From: Chloroflexota bacterium
GTDB lineage: Bacteria > Chloroflexota > UBA6077 > SHYK01
Length of the DNA: 48,948 nucleotides
Direction of reading: 5' to 3'
Assembly: GCA_035652535.1 (NCBI GenBank)
Contig: DASRDP010000102.1
Location: 1-48,948 of the forward strand
Below, piece after piece: positions 17,069 to 25,682 of the stretch. Position 1 is the first letter of the stretch, and the number at the start of each line of letters is the position of its first letter. Position numbers and translations under genes: made by a program. The notes beneath the pieces were generated by a model, which saw only the letters and a program-made list of their open reading frames with translations, did no database searches and had not been told where the DNA came from.

Positions 17069-17251
17069 ATGCTCCTCGTGATCGCCATCGCCGCAGAGCT
17101 GATCGTGCTCACCCCCGTGGTCGGCACCGGCGCGCGGGGATCATCGTTTTGTCTTTCCACGGGCACTATCTCTGCCGAGTGCGTAGGCGTGCATCCCATG
17201 GCGACGAACATCATTATTATGATTATGGGCCGTTGGCTGGTAGCTGATTAG
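17069..17251 (+). CDS. Possible small membrane/secreted peptide
   Basis: A 60-residue frame, MLLVIAIAAELIVLTPVVGTG, with two further Cys (FCLST, AECVG) and a second hydrophobic stretch NIIIMIMGRWLV. No good ribosome site. It ends 21 bases before the NHL gene at 17273 and could equally be part of that gene's leader. The stretch 16804-17068 shows nothing. Confidence 0.3.
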   Translation: MLLVIAIAAELIVLTPVVGTGARGSSFCLSTGTISAECVGVHPMATNIIIMIMGRWLVAD

Positions 17252-17272
17252 ATCACCTACAGGGGGGAAAGG

Positions 17273-19645
17273 ATGGCGTGCATGAGGATACTCGTGCCAA
17301 GCGCGCCGTGGCATTTGGTCGTCGCTGCGCTGACCTGTTTCATATTCACTTGCCCCAATGGCGCCACCGCTGCGCACCGGTACAAGGTCAAGGACGCGAG
17401 ACCAAAGCCGGGTGACGGCACACGGATACGCAATAAAAAAGATGGATATGTGACTGGTTGGGAGCTGACAGGTAAGACGTTCGACTATCATGGTAAAGTT
17501 GCCGATGTAGAGAAAAGAACGACCAAATGGCCTTGGGGTTATGCCAACACGCCCAACATGTGTGGCTTCGCGGAACTCGAAGCGCTCGCCGCCCCCAAGG
17601 GTTACCCTAAGACAGTCAAGAACCGCTGTAATCGAATAGACAAGCGAAACATGCGGAGCCGCCATGCCGTAACAGGCGAGCAGTTTGCGACGCTCGTCAA
17701 TGCGTCTCCTTGCGCCGGGAGGAAGAATACTTGCAAGAATCACCCGAAGAAGGTGTGCAAAATGGACAGCGACTGTCCTGATCCGGGGGAGAGGTGCCAT
17801 TGCCCGGGGAATTGTTGCGACGGTACCAGCTGTCCGCTCGTTGTCAACAATGACATCGATCCAACCACCCACAAACCCATATGCCCGTCGCCCATTAGGC
17901 TCTACTCGAACTACTTCAAGTCCAAAGATCGCAAACTCACACCCCTTGGTTTCAAAAACAAGTATCGCGTCTCCGAGAAACGCACGCTGGTAGATTTATC
18001 GCCAGAACCGACAGTGTTTTATCGATACATCGCCAAAGGCGGTGAGGCCGCACTGGTGCGCTCGCCTTTGTACGGTTGGGGCTTCATTGACGCCAAGTGT
18101 CTGCCGGACGCTCTCGCTGGAAAATGCAAGTATGTAAAGCCTACCACGATCGCTGCAAGTGAGAGGGGCCCTGCGGAACCACTATCCTATGCCACTTCGA
18201 GCATAGAAGGCGCGATCGAAGACGGCGTTTGTGACGATGAGGATCCCTGCACGACCGATTACTGGGACGCGGAAGATGGCTGCGTCAATGAATTGTCTGC
18301 AAGCTGCATGCCGGACGCTGACACCTGTATCAACAGTGATTCCATGTATGCGATGGTTTCCATTGACGGCAACTCGGTTTGCGATGGCTTGAGGAGTGAA
18401 GTGCGCGGGTCCGTGCGGATTTCGCGAAGCACTGGTATTCTTGACAGCCTAAAGATCACGGTGGAGCTACAGGGCGCAACGCCCGAGTCAGAGTACGCCA
18501 TCGAAGTGCTTGAAGCCGGCACGTGTGGCGACGTCGCGCTCGCCGATACGGACGAATCGGTCTTTACGGATGCGAGCGGGAGCGGCGCTGAGAGGTTCTG
18601 GATCGATTTGCCATGGTCACCCTTTGGGACAGATGCGCTTGGTGATGGTCTGGGGAGCGAAGCTGCGGTGGTCATCCTGGAGGAGATTGGAGACGACGGG
18701 GAACCTACCGGGGTCCGTTATGTCAGTGGTGAATCCGGTATAGCTTTATGCACGCCCCCTCCCTGCAGTTTCGTCACCGACTGGGGACGTGCAGGCACTG
18801 ACAATGATCCGCCTCACCTCCGAAATGCCGAGGGTATCGGAGTGGATTCGAACGGAAACGTCTATGTTGCAGATTCCTGGTACATCAAGAAGTTCGATCC
18901 TGCGGGAAGCTTTTTGACATCGTGGGGGCAATTCGTGAGCGGCGCCCCCGGAGGCTTTGCCTATGCTCACGGTGTGGCCGTAGATAGCAACAACTGCAGC
19001 GTATTTGCTACGGACGGTCACGACACGTTCGCACCCAACCACCGAGTGCAGAAGTTCGACTGTGATGGGAACTTCATTACTCAGTGGGGTCGCCAAACGG
19101 GGACCAATTTTGGCTCCAATCCGCTCGGCGTCGCCGTCGACCCGAGCGGGAACGTCTTCGTCGCCGATAGCAGCAGCTTTCTGCTGTGGAAGTTTACCAA
19201 CGACGGAACGTTCCTCGGGTCTTGGGGTGGGTTCGGGAGCGGACCCGGTCAATTTGCCGGCAATTCACCGTTCGGAGTCGCCGTGGATGCTGATGGGAAT
19301 GTGTTCGCAACGGACCCTGGTAACGCGCGCGTTCAGAAATTCGACAACAGCGGCAACTTCATCACGATGTGGGGTCAGTACGGCAACGGTCGAGGGGAGT
19401 TCAATGGACCCGCGGGCACCGCGGTGGGCAGTGACGGCCGCTTGTTTGTCGTAGACAGCGGGAACAGCCGCATACAAATATTCGACGCAAACGGCGCATT
19501 TCAGGCTGGGTGGGGAACATTCGGTGTCACCGGCGTCCCCGGCGAGTTTGCCAATCCATGGGGTATCGCAGTGAACGGTAACGGAGAAGTATACGTCACC
19601 GACAACGGCAACCATCGCGTCCAGAAGTTCCTTTGCCCAAAGTAG
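17273..19645 (+). CDS. Large secreted protein with NHL propeller
   Basis: A 790-residue secreted protein. A GGGGGGAAAGG ribosome site precedes the ATG at 17273; the signal region includes WHLVVAALTCFIFTCPNGAT. Residues about 35-330 are Cys-rich and basic, with CKNHPKKVCKMDSDCPDPGE and CHCPGNCCDGTSCP, and do not match a family I know. CDDEDPCTTDYWDAEDGC (about 325-345) is a calcium-binding-like Cys motif found in related propeller proteins. The last 290 residues are six NHL repeats with strands such as VDSNGNVYVADSWYIKKFD and W-G-x-x-G/T-x-G linkers. It is probably a surface or extracellular binding protein. Its AT content is somewhat higher than that of its neighbours, which hints at a different origin. 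Confidence 0.9.
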   Translation: MACMRILVPSAPWHLVVAALTCFIFTCPNGATAAHRYKVKDARPKPGDGTRIRNKKDGYVTGWELTGKTFDYHGKVADVEKRTTKWPWGYANTPNMCGFAELEALAAPKGYPKTVKNRCNRIDKRNMRSRHAVTGEQFATLVNASPCAGRKNTCKNHPKKVCKMDSDCPDPGERCHCPGNCCDGTSCPLVVNNDIDPTTHKPICPSPIRLYSNYFKSKDRKLTPLGFKNKYRVSEKRTLVDLSPEPTVFYRYIAKGGEAALVRSPLYGWGFIDAKCLPDALAGKCKYVKPTTIAASERGPAEPLSYATSSIEGAIEDGVCDDEDPCTTDYWDAEDGCVNELSASCMPDADTCINSDSMYAMVSIDGNSVCDGLRSEVRGSVRISRSTGILDSLKITVELQGATPESEYAIEVLEAGTCGDVALADTDESVFTDASGSGAERFWIDLPWSPFGTDALGDGLGSEAAVVILEEIGDDGEPTGVRYVSGESGIALCTPPPCSFVTDWGRAGTDNDPPHLRNAEGIGVDSNGNVYVADSWYIKKFDPAGSFLTSWGQFVSGAPGGFAYAHGVAVDSNNCSVFATDGHDTFAPNHRVQKFDCDGNFITQWGRQTGTNFGSNPLGVAVDPSGNVFVADSSSFLLWKFTNDGTFLGSWGGFGSGPGQFAGNSPFGVAVDADGNVFATDPGNARVQKFDNSGNFITMWGQYGNGRGEFNGPAGTAVGSDGRLFVVDSGNSRIQIFDANGAFQAGWGTFGVTGVPGEFANPWGIAVNGNGEVYVTDNGNHRVQKFLCPK

Positions 19646-19805
19646 CGCGTGAGGTCCCGGTCGGCCGCGGCATGGCCGGACATGAACGGCCCTTTCGCCT
19701 GTCTGGGGATCACTCATCTAGGTCTGAATGCATCCTAAGGTTCGTGTTGTCGCGTCCCCAGTCCAGCTGGTGCCGGCCAAGGCCCCTTTTTGGTCCGGGC
19801 ATCGC

Positions 19806-20287
19806 TCATTTCCTGTCTGTCGAGTCGGCTCGTGGTTCGCTTGAACACTTCAAAAAGTGGCCCCTGGCAGCCCGGAACGAGTCCGCAATGCTGCTGCCCG
19901 GTTCTGCGTGGCCGTACGGATTCTCCTTCCTGAATCCCTCGACGAAGTGACGGGCCCTGAGCCACGTCTCATCAAGTTCAAAGTTAGTATCGAGGAAGCT
20001 CTGCATCATCTGGCTGCGGGCGATCCGCCGCGCCTGCCATGCACCGAAGACGGCGACACCGAGCGGCGACGAAGGTAGCGAAGATCGTGGAGAGCGCCGC
20101 CCACCCGGCTCCAGTGAGTCCGAACGTCTTCTCCGCGGGAGGCGTGGAGACGACACAGACGATCGCCTGCGTTGGTGTGGGTGCCGGCGTTTCCGTAGGC
20201 GTGCCCGTCGGGGTGGGGGTTAGGAGTGGAAGTTGGTTTCGCCACTGGCATCAGCTCGATCGTCGACCTGGCGTGCCGGCGGATCAC
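19806..20287 (-). pseudogene. Thr-Pro linked membrane protein with two frameshifts
   Basis: A GTG at 20287 overlaps the stop of the PD-(D/E)XK-like gene (GTGA), so this gene belongs to its operon. It starts VIRRHARSTIELMPVAKPT. After a frame change near 20230 comes TPTPTGTPTETPAPTPTQAI, then GWAALSTIFATFVA. After a second frame change near 20070 come GVAVFGAWQARRIARSQMM and a helical tail (FLDTNFELDETWLRARHFVE) to 19806. Joined together the two hydrophobic pieces make one transmembrane helix followed by a cytoplasmic helix. Both indels keep coding character on each side. The protein could tether or regulate the nuclease-like partner. Confidence 0.65.
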
Positions 20288-21144
20288 AGATCAGCCTTCT
20301 CCAGCCGCTTGCCCAGCTTGTCGAAGAGTCGGCTGCTCGCGGTCTTCCCAGTCCCAAGCCGGTACAGCCGCGACGCGCCGAGATAGATGTAGCGCTTCGG
20401 CTCGAACCCTACGCAGCTCGCGTGGAAGATCACGCCGCCCACCATCGCCGCTGGCACGTGTTCCTGGCAGTGATGCCGGTGGCGCTCGACTCCCTGGACG
20501 ACGCGGGCATCGAGCTGCCGATCCAGATCCGCCGCGTCTCGTCCACGGAGCCACGTGTCGAGCGGCACGACTACTCGCGACAGAGAGATGGCGATCGCAC
20601 CGCGGTCACCGGATGGGGTGAGGTGCTTCTCGATCTGATCGCGTGCTCCCGTGATGTTGGCCTCAACGCCGGGCGCGCCGAACGGCCTCTTGCACGCGAT
20701 CAAGATCTTCCTTTGGCCGAGCCGGACGACGACGTCAGGTTCCTCCAGTCGCGTGTCGAGACCCGCGCGTCTGCAGACAGCCGCGAAGGCGACTTCGAAC
20801 GCGATGTTCCGAGCCATGCTCTCGTTGTGATCGTCCTCGCCCGGCTTGTGCTTGCCGCGGAAGATGTGCCCCAGCTTCTCCTTGGCGATCTTGGGGTCCT
20901 CCCCACGGAGGAAGGGGACGATGTCCTGAGCCAGCTCCATCGACTCGGACAGCGCAATGGAGTCGAGACCGTCGTCACGGTCTGGGGGCAACGACCTTTC
21001 GGGGATGTGCTTCTCCACCCAGGCCGCGATCGGGTCACGGTACAGCTCGAAACGACTGCCGGCGACTTTGACCGGAAGGGATTTCGCGAACTCCAGCGCT
21101 TCATCGAGGCCTGTGAGGATCTCGTTGAATTTGGTGATGATCAC
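20284..21144 (-). CDS. PD-(D/E)XK nuclease-like protein
   Basis: A 286-residue protein starting at a GTG at 21144 (VIITKFNEILTGLDEALEFA); the upstream frame (ATG at 21222) looks non-coding. The central region has the restriction-endonuclease fold signature: a helix with Glu (ARNIAFEVAFAAVCRRAG), then EEPDVVVRLGQRKILIACKR, giving E...D...C-x-K, and a following helix ANITGARDQIEKHL. The C-terminal half is mixed alpha/beta (GAIAISLSRVVVPLD, VGGVIFHASCVGF). The first 60 residues are helical. It is transcribed divergently from the membrane protein at 21291 and is coupled to a membrane-anchored gene downstream. Similar proteins occur as uncharacterised accessory genes; a defence role is inference. 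Confidence 0.7.
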   Translation of the reverse strand: MIITKFNEILTGLDEALEFAKSLPVKVAGSRFELYRDPIAAWVEKHIPERSLPPDRDDGLDSIALSESMELAQDIVPFLRGEDPKIAKEKLGHIFRGKHKPGEDDHNESMARNIAFEVAFAAVCRRAGLDTRLEEPDVVVRLGQRKILIACKRPFGAPGVEANITGARDQIEKHLTPSGDRGAIAISLSRVVVPLDTWLRGRDAADLDRQLDARVVQGVERHRHHCQEHVPAAMVGGVIFHASCVGFEPKRYIYLGASRLYRLGTGKTASSRLFDKLGKRLEKADL

Positions 21145-21290
21145 CGGGCAATAGGATACCGCCGCGCACACCGGCCGGCCAAGCCCGCGATCCCATTGAC
21201 GTGTACAACCGCTGACTCGCATCAAATACCGGCAACGATCTCGGCGAACACGGCTTTGACACGTTTGCGCCTCGACGATACGCGCCACCA

Positions 21291-22004
21291 ATGCTGAGCC
21301 GGGCCTGGAGCGTCCTGAGGTGGCTTGTCGGCACCCTACTCTCGACTGCGTTGCAGTCGTGGCTGAACTGGATCCTTTCCTTCGCACCCGCCGCCGGGGT
21401 CGTTCTCATCGCATTTCTCCGAGGCCTGCCGTGGTACGGCACGGTGCTCCTGGCACTCGCCACCATCGCGCTCTCGCTGGTAATCGTGAACCAGGTGAGC
21501 GTCCGGCTCGATCAGAGACGCGATCCGGGCTCACTCCGGTTCGAGCTGCATGGTCACTTCGGAACGATTTCCCAGTTGCCCCCGTCGCAGATCGTCGCCG
21601 AGATCCCGGTTATCTTCGAGAACACCGGTGACTTGGCGACCGTCGTCAAGCAGCCGTACTACAGCATCTGGCGACGGCGACGGCTGCTGCCGCCGGCGCT
21701 CGTTGACACCAGGTTCACGCTGGAACCGGAGTACTTGGACCTCGATCGGCACGGAAGAGTCGTGGCGACTGGATTCGTCGCGCCGAAGATCGGCATCGAG
21801 GGCTTGACGATTCCCCGCCGCACGCGAAAGGGATACGAGCTGCGCCTGTATCGCGGCTTACCCCTCGAAGGCCTCGGTGGTCCCCACCCTGGTCACTTCA
21901 TCGAGGTCTGCATTCCCGCGATCGGACAGCCTGACTGGCGAAGGAAGATTCGGATCGATGAGTGGCCGCGCGCGGTCGGCTTTCCCGGGCGGCTTCGGTT
22001 CTGA
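21291..22004 (+). CDS. Membrane protein with large soluble C-terminal domain
   Basis: A 237-residue protein with two or three N-terminal hydrophobic segments (about residues 5-40 LVGTLLSTALQSWLNWIL and 45-68 VLLALATIALSLVIVNQV). A beta-rich domain follows (IVAEIPVIFENTGDLATVV, LRLYRGLPLEGLGG, FIEVCIPAIG). No family recognised. Its start is 146 bases from the PD-(D/E)XK-like gene on the other strand, so the two share an intergenic promoter region. Its 3' end overlaps the convergent gene at 21893. Confidence 0.75.
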   Translation: MLSRAWSVLRWLVGTLLSTALQSWLNWILSFAPAAGVVLIAFLRGLPWYGTVLLALATIALSLVIVNQVSVRLDQRRDPGSLRFELHGHFGTISQLPPSQIVAEIPVIFENTGDLATVVKQPYYSIWRRRRLLPPALVDTRFTLEPEYLDLDRHGRVVATGFVAPKIGIEGLTIPRRTRKGYELRLYRGLPLEGLGGPHPGHFIEVCIPAIGQPDWRRKIRIDEWPRAVGFPGRLRF

Positions 22005-22519
22005 CATGGACCCCCTCGGGGTCTCCAAACGAACTCGCGGATCGCCTCCAGCACCCCGATCGGAAAGTCGATCAGCATCTCCTCGGTCGGGTGCACGGCG
22101 ACCAGCGAGGCTACATCTCGGTCGACGTCTCTCTCGTACTCCGCGAGCAGGAACTGCGCCCCGTCACCGCGTTCGAAGACGACGGCGTCGTGCTCAACCC
22201 GAACCCACTTCTCCTGGCTGTAGTCGTAAACGTCGATGCCGACGAAGACCGGGGACCACGGCTCCATCGATGAGGACGGCAAGCCAAACGAGCCCACGTA
22301 CACCGGCTGACCCGGGGCGGTCGTCCGACGTCCACGGGGCGGGGCAGGTCCTCGATCGGTCGGTGGGCGGAATGCCGCTCTCGTACGAGCGGTCCGTCGA
22401 CGACGTGTCGGAGGCTGCCTTGAAGCGGAAGTAGACAAGGCGATCATCCCGAAGAAGACGACGAGCGCGAAGAGAGCACCCGTGAGAGAGCGGCCCACAC
22501 CACCTCCCAAGCCCACCAA
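21893..22519 (-). CDS. Membrane-anchored protein, tail overlapping the convergent gene
   Basis: A 208-residue frame. LTGALFALVVFFGMIALSTSA (about residues 12-32) is a single membrane anchor, followed by an Arg/Pro-rich linker and a domain with ordered strands (PVFVGIDVYDYSQEKWVRVE, GDGAQFLLAEYERDVDRDV, LIDFPIGVLEAIREFVW). The last 45 residues (PRGGPCQNRSRPG onward) lie antisense to the end of the 21291 gene and look non-coding. The original stop has probably been lost near 22020. Function unknown. Confidence 0.65.
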   Translation of the reverse strand: MVGLGGGVGRSLTGALFALVVFFGMIALSTSASRQPPTRRRRTARTRAAFRPPTDRGPAPPRGRRTTAPGQPVYVGSFGLPSSSMEPWSPVFVGIDVYDYSQEKWVRVEHDAVVFERGDGAQFLLAEYERDVDRDVASLVAVHPTEEMLIDFPIGVLEAIREFVWRPRGGPCQNRSRPGKPTARGHSSIRIFLRQSGCPIAGMQTSMK

Positions 22520-22660
22520 GCTCGTTGACGTGCGCCCGACCCTCGCGCAGTCGAGCGGGCGCTGAAGACGATGCGAAGCTACCGGGGACGCCGGCCGTCA
22601 GGCGGCGGCGGTCGGCGCCCTGCGGCTTGTCGGCCCACCGACCACCTGATAGCCCCGGGC

Positions 22661-23539
22661 ATGAAGCGGATTCTTCGGGTCGCGACGGCCGTTGTCGTCA
22701 CCCTGGTCGCGCCGCTCGCCTCCGCAGCAGATCCCGCCGCTTGCCTAGGACCTCCCTGGTACACGTGGATTGGTCCGTGGATCGTCGGGGGCGTCGCGAT
22801 CGCGGCTCTTCTGCTGAACTTCCGTAATTCTCGACGCGACGCCGAACGCCATGAAAAGGCGGCCCAGCGCGAGGAAGCGGCCGCGCAGCGCGAGGAGCTG
22901 GCAACCCGACGCCACCTAGAGGCGACCGTCCGCCAAGAGCGGCTTGCTCTCGTGCAGGCCGCGTCAGCGTTCATGCCGCAGATCTTCGACACGGCATCGC
23001 CGGGCGGCTCAATCGCCGACCAGAACATCGCTCGCGCCGCCCAGCGGCTACTCCTCCGGCACATCGCACGCGAGCTGTCCGAACTCGGTCTCGACCTTCA
23101 GCTACCACCCGGCTGGCCGCAGCCCTCGCCCCCACCGATCGTAAGCGTTGTGGGCGGTGGGCTCCGCATCACATTCCACCCGGTCCACCGGACCGCTGTG
23201 ATGGACAAGCTGGGGTCGCTCCAACCAGCGGGCGTCGGTGAGGTTGTGCAAACCGAAGACGGGGAAACGATGGAGGTGGTCGCGAGGTTCAGGGACCTCG
23301 CTGCCGCGAACCGTGCTGAGTTCGTTCAACAACGATACGATCCTTCGCCCGCAGATTTCGGTGAAACGGGTGGAGTGACGCCTTCCTTTTCTCCTTGCCG
23401 TGGAACCCGGATCTCCGCAGAACCCGCCGCCCGACGAGGTGGCGTGGGTAGCGAGTTCATCGCCTGTGGAGCCGGTGGTTGTGGGTTCGAGCCCCGCCGT
23501 CCGTCCGTCGGACGTAGCTCAATCGGTAGAGCACAGTAG
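22661..23539 (+). CDS. Membrane protein with coiled coil, reading into a tRNA-like sequence
   Basis: A 292-residue frame from the ATG at 22661: signal peptide MKRILRVATAVVVTLVAPLA, then a transmembrane helix WIGPWIVGGVAIAALLLNF, then a coiled coil rich in Arg/Glu/Ala (RRDAERHEKAAQREEAAAQR). A helical/beta domain follows to about residue 215. The C-terminal tail (GFEPRRPSVGRSSIGRA) is a translation of tRNA-like sequence at 23462-23533, so the true stop was presumably lost and the frame runs on. Sensor- or scaffold-like layout; function unknown. Confidence 0.7.
   Translation: MKRILRVATAVVVTLVAPLASAADPAACLGPPWYTWIGPWIVGGVAIAALLLNFRNSRRDAERHEKAAQREEAAAQREELATRRHLEATVRQERLALVQAASAFMPQIFDTASPGGSIADQNIARAAQRLLLRHIARELSELGLDLQLPPGWPQPSPPPIVSVVGGGLRITFHPVHRTAVMDKLGSLQPAGVGEVVQTEDGETMEVVARFRDLAAANRAEFVQQRYDPSPADFGETGGVTPSFSPCRGTRISAEPAARRGGVGSEFIACGAGGCGFEPRRPSVGRSSIGRAQ
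23462..23533 (+). pseudogene. tRNA-His-like halves in permuted order
   Basis: 23464-23507 looks like the 3' half of a tRNA: anticodon loop CTGTGGA (anticodon GTG, His; U33 present), stem GCCGG, variable TGGTT, T-stem/loop GTGGG-TTCGAGC-CCCGC, acceptor strand CGTCCGT. Directly after it, 23508-23533 looks like the 5' half: acceptor TCGGACG, TA, D-arm GCTC-AATCGGTA-GAGC. The acceptor strands pair in six of seven positions. The matching 5' anticodon-stem strand (CCGGC) is not found in either half. Most likely this is a recombination scar or an integration-site remnant; a genuinely permuted tRNA gene is possible but less likely. Confidence 0.5.
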
Positions 23540-23592
23540 ATCTCGCTGCCGGTTGTTTCCCGCCGTCAAGCAACCGCGGAGGCAGCCAGGAG

Positions 23593-23847
23593 TTGAGTCA
23601 CTACGACGAGCTGCAGGCTCAGCTCCTCGCCGCCGCCGAGGAGGATCTGCGCCGCCACCCGCTCTTCGAGCTGACGCCACAATCGCTGGACGATCGCACG
23701 ATTCGGGCAGCTGCGATCGCAGACATCGCCACCAATGAGTGGGCGATCCGCAACCTGAAGCGGATCCAGGACGCGATCGGCGAGGACGTCCCGAGTGTTG
23801 AGTGCTTTGCGCCGAGCGGTCCACGGCGAGCATCGACAAATTTCTAA
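23593..23847 (+). CDS. Small helical protein
   Basis: An 84-residue frame with a TTG start at 23593 behind GCGGAGGCAGCCAGGAG. It reads MSHYDELQAQLLAAAEEDLR, then helical and acidic (IRAAAIADIATNEWAIRNLK), a strong alpha-helical pattern like small soluble partners of membrane proteins. The tail after VPSVECFAPSG may be frameshifted, since the next frame also looks partly coding up to 24080. From 23848 to 24082 no gene is convincing. Confidence 0.45.
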   Translation: MSHYDELQAQLLAAAEEDLRRHPLFELTPQSLDDRTIRAAAIADIATNEWAIRNLKRIQDAIGEDVPSVECFAPSGPRRASTNF

Positions 23848-24082
23848 AGAAGGAGATCAGGCGCGGCGAGGTGCGCTGCTCAAAGGACGCAGCTCGAACC
23901 TCGTCGCGCTCCGTCCTCACGGGGACTTACCAGCCCAGCCGGACCTCACCGGACAACGAGACCAGGGCGGTACCGGCAAAATTGGCTCCCCAAGTTCCTC
24001 GGGAAGAAAGGGCGTCGGCGATTCCCAACATGCGACGGCAGTCATTGTCGTAGATCGCAAAGCATGGACACGGCAACCCCGT

Positions 24083-24700
24083 TCAGGAAAGCATCCCGTC
24101 GCGCCAGACGTCGCCGTCGCTCCAGCTGCTTGGCGGAAAGCAACCCGTTGGGTCCAGGTACCGCACCGGCAGTTTGTCGAACGACATGATACGGGAGCCG
24201 GTTCCACTCATCGCCTCCGATGTAGCCGAACTCCTAGGCTTCGGCGATGGAAGCGGGTTCGAGCGGTCTAGCGACAACACATTTACAATATTCGGTGTCA
24301 GTTTGAGATTGACGACACCGATGCGTTTATTTTTCTTGTCGACGGCAGTCGCGGGGTACCCATTCGCAGAACATGGCACCAAAAATGTAGCGGCCACCTC
24401 CGGCACTGCGCTGAACCGTACTCCGTTATCAAGCACAAGTGCGGTGACGACGGATTTTCCGAGAGACTTTGTAGTGATAACTACCGCGCATTGCGGCTCG
24501 GGCGTAACTCCTGGCGTAGGCGAGCGTTCCGTCGTATGAGTCGGCGATGGAGAAGCTGAAACGACAGGCGATGGCGATGCTTGCGGTGTCGAGGTCGGGA
24601 AGGTGCCGGGAGCTGAGCCCATGAGCTGCCATGCAGCGGCTCCGGCAACGAATGAGATAAGGGCGATGACGGCAAAGACCGCAGGAACTCTGACGCTCAT
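24083..24700 (-). CDS. Membrane-anchored protein with Ser/Pro linker
   Basis: A 205-residue protein: hydrophobic anchor PAVFAVIALISFVAGAAAWQL, a Ser/Pro/Thr linker (about residues 33-67), then a beta-rich domain (QCAVVITTKSLGKSVVTALV, RFSAVPEVAATFLVPC, KKNKRIGVVNLKLTPNIV). The end carries PVRYLDPTGCFPPSSW. Its ATG overlaps the stop of the upstream gene at 24697 by four bases (ATGA), so the two are coupled. The start has no independent ribosome site, consistent with coupling. No family recognised. Confidence 0.75.
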   Translation of the reverse strand: MSVRVPAVFAVIALISFVAGAAAWQLMGSAPGTFPTSTPQASPSPVVSASPSPTHTTERSPTPGVTPEPQCAVVITTKSLGKSVVTALVLDNGVRFSAVPEVAATFLVPCSANGYPATAVDKKNKRIGVVNLKLTPNIVNVLSLDRSNPLPSPKPRSSATSEAMSGTGSRIMSFDKLPVRYLDPTGCFPPSSWSDGDVWRDGMLS

Positions 24701-25350
24701 CTTTTGCCGCCCTTGCGTCCCATCCTGAGGGTCTCACCTAGCGATTTTGCGAGCTTGCCGTCCGGTGGCTTATCGAACAGGGCGTTCAATCCGAATGCCG
24801 AAAGCACGACACCCGAGATGATCAGCGTGGTTGCGAGCCCGCCCGTAAGTGCACTGGCAGCGGTCAGCATCATCCAGGCACCAAGGCCCGAGTGCGCCAT
24901 CCCCGCGCCGATTCCCAAGACTCCACCCAGCAGCTGCCGTTTCTGCCAACCGTCGAGCGCCTTCTCAAGGAAAGCGCTGCGCTGCTCAATGGGCAGAGCC
25001 CAAGCGGCCTGAATTGGAAGCGCCAACTTTCCGTATTCGTGATAGACGTCGGCGCCTGTTCGAGGGTCGAGTCCGAAAGCAACCCCATCATCTTGAGACG
25101 GCGGCGGAGCTGGCGCTGCTGGAGGGTGAGTGTCGCCTGCGGAACGCGCCTTCTTTCTGGAGGATGTCGCGCTCTTAGCCTTAGATATTCGCGGATTTGC
25201 CCGGGGCTTTTCCGCCCGCTCGTTAGTCGAAGCCTTCTCGCTCGATGATTTCTCTGCTTGCGGCTGAGCAGTATTCTCGTCCTTCTGAGAACTGTCGCCG
25301 GCCTTGCCTGGCGCGTCTGATGCGCCTTGGGTTTCTTGTTGAGTAGCCAT
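24697..25350 (-). CDS. Ala/Lys/Ser-rich protein with C-terminal membrane helices
   Basis: A 217-residue protein starting MATQQETQGASD, with TTCGGAGC about seven bases upstream. The first 90 residues are low-complexity and charged (disordered). A conserved-looking region with YHEYGKLALPIQAAW leads to two hydrophobic segments (QLLGGVLGIGAGMAHSGLGAW and LTGGLATTLIISGVVLSAFG), ending in a basic tail. Coupled to the gene at 24083-24700. The upstream fragment at 25344-25460 overlaps in another frame. Confidence 0.7.
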   Translation of the reverse strand: MATQQETQGASDAPGKAGDSSQKDENTAQPQAEKSSSEKASTNERAEKPRANPRISKAKSATSSRKKARSAGDTHPPAAPAPPPSQDDGVAFGLDPRTGADVYHEYGKLALPIQAAWALPIEQRSAFLEKALDGWQKRQLLGGVLGIGAGMAHSGLGAWMMLTAASALTGGLATTLIISGVVLSAFGLNALFDKPPDGKLAKSLGETLRMGRKGGKR

Positions 25351-25460
25351 GCATCAGCTCCGAAGGCGGCGAGGAGCCCAGCTATCACCTCTTCGTCTAC
25401 TCTCGCAAGAGCGCCGAACGGGGTCAGCTCTCTCAATTTGGCCCGCTCCCGATCAGACAA
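25344..25460 (-). pseudogene. N-terminal fragment in a different frame
   Basis: The frame from 25460 reads MSDRERAKLRELTPFGALAR then VDEEVIAGLLAAFGADAWLL, clearly coding-like, but beyond NKKP (about 25335) it becomes the shadow of the 24697 gene. It is either a truncated small gene overlapping the next start or the true N-terminus of the 24697 gene separated by a frameshift. The independent ribosome site of the 24697 gene favours the first. Confidence 0.45.
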
Positions 25461-25476
25461 AATTGCCCAGTGAAGC

Positions 25477-25505
25477 GCCTCGGTTTCCCCGAGGCTTCTT
25501 TTCTT
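25477..25505 (+). terminator. Rho-independent terminator-like hairpin
   Basis: GCCTCGG-TTTCC-CCGAGGC is a perfect 7-bp stem with a 5-base loop, followed by TTCTTTTCTT. It faces plus-ward, directly before the IS3 orfA remnant, while the neighbouring genes are on the minus strand. It may belong to the transposable element's left end. Confidence 0.55.
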
Positions 25506-25523
25506 GGGAAGGAAGGAGCCATC

Positions 25524-25590
25524 GTGAGACCGACGAGGTTCGCCCGGAGGTACGGGAGCGCGCGGTTCGGATGGTTCACGTGAAGGCCGC
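25524..25590 (+). mobile_element. IS3-family orfA remnant
   Basis: Behind GGAAGGAGCC a GTG opens MRPTRFA. One frame later PEVRERAVRMVH is the typical N-terminus of the IS3 orfA helix-turn-helix protein. Only about 20 residues survive, with a frameshift, before the sequence becomes unrecognisable. The C-terminal end of an IS3 orfB is at 40420-40835, but the two need not derive from the same copy. The stretch 25591-25682 holds nothing else. Confidence 0.6.
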
Positions 25591-25682
25591 TGTCACTCTC
25601 GCGTCGACCGCGCCGGTGCTCAAGACGAACGCGTGATGCGTGGTCCACGCCATGGCGAAAGCGGTGACGGCAAGAAGCTGCG

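Noticed and set aside
20385-20415. GGTTCGAGCC T-loop-like sequence on the minus strand
   Set aside because: It is coding sequence of the PD-(D/E)XK-like protein and lacks a D-arm, anticodon arm or acceptor.
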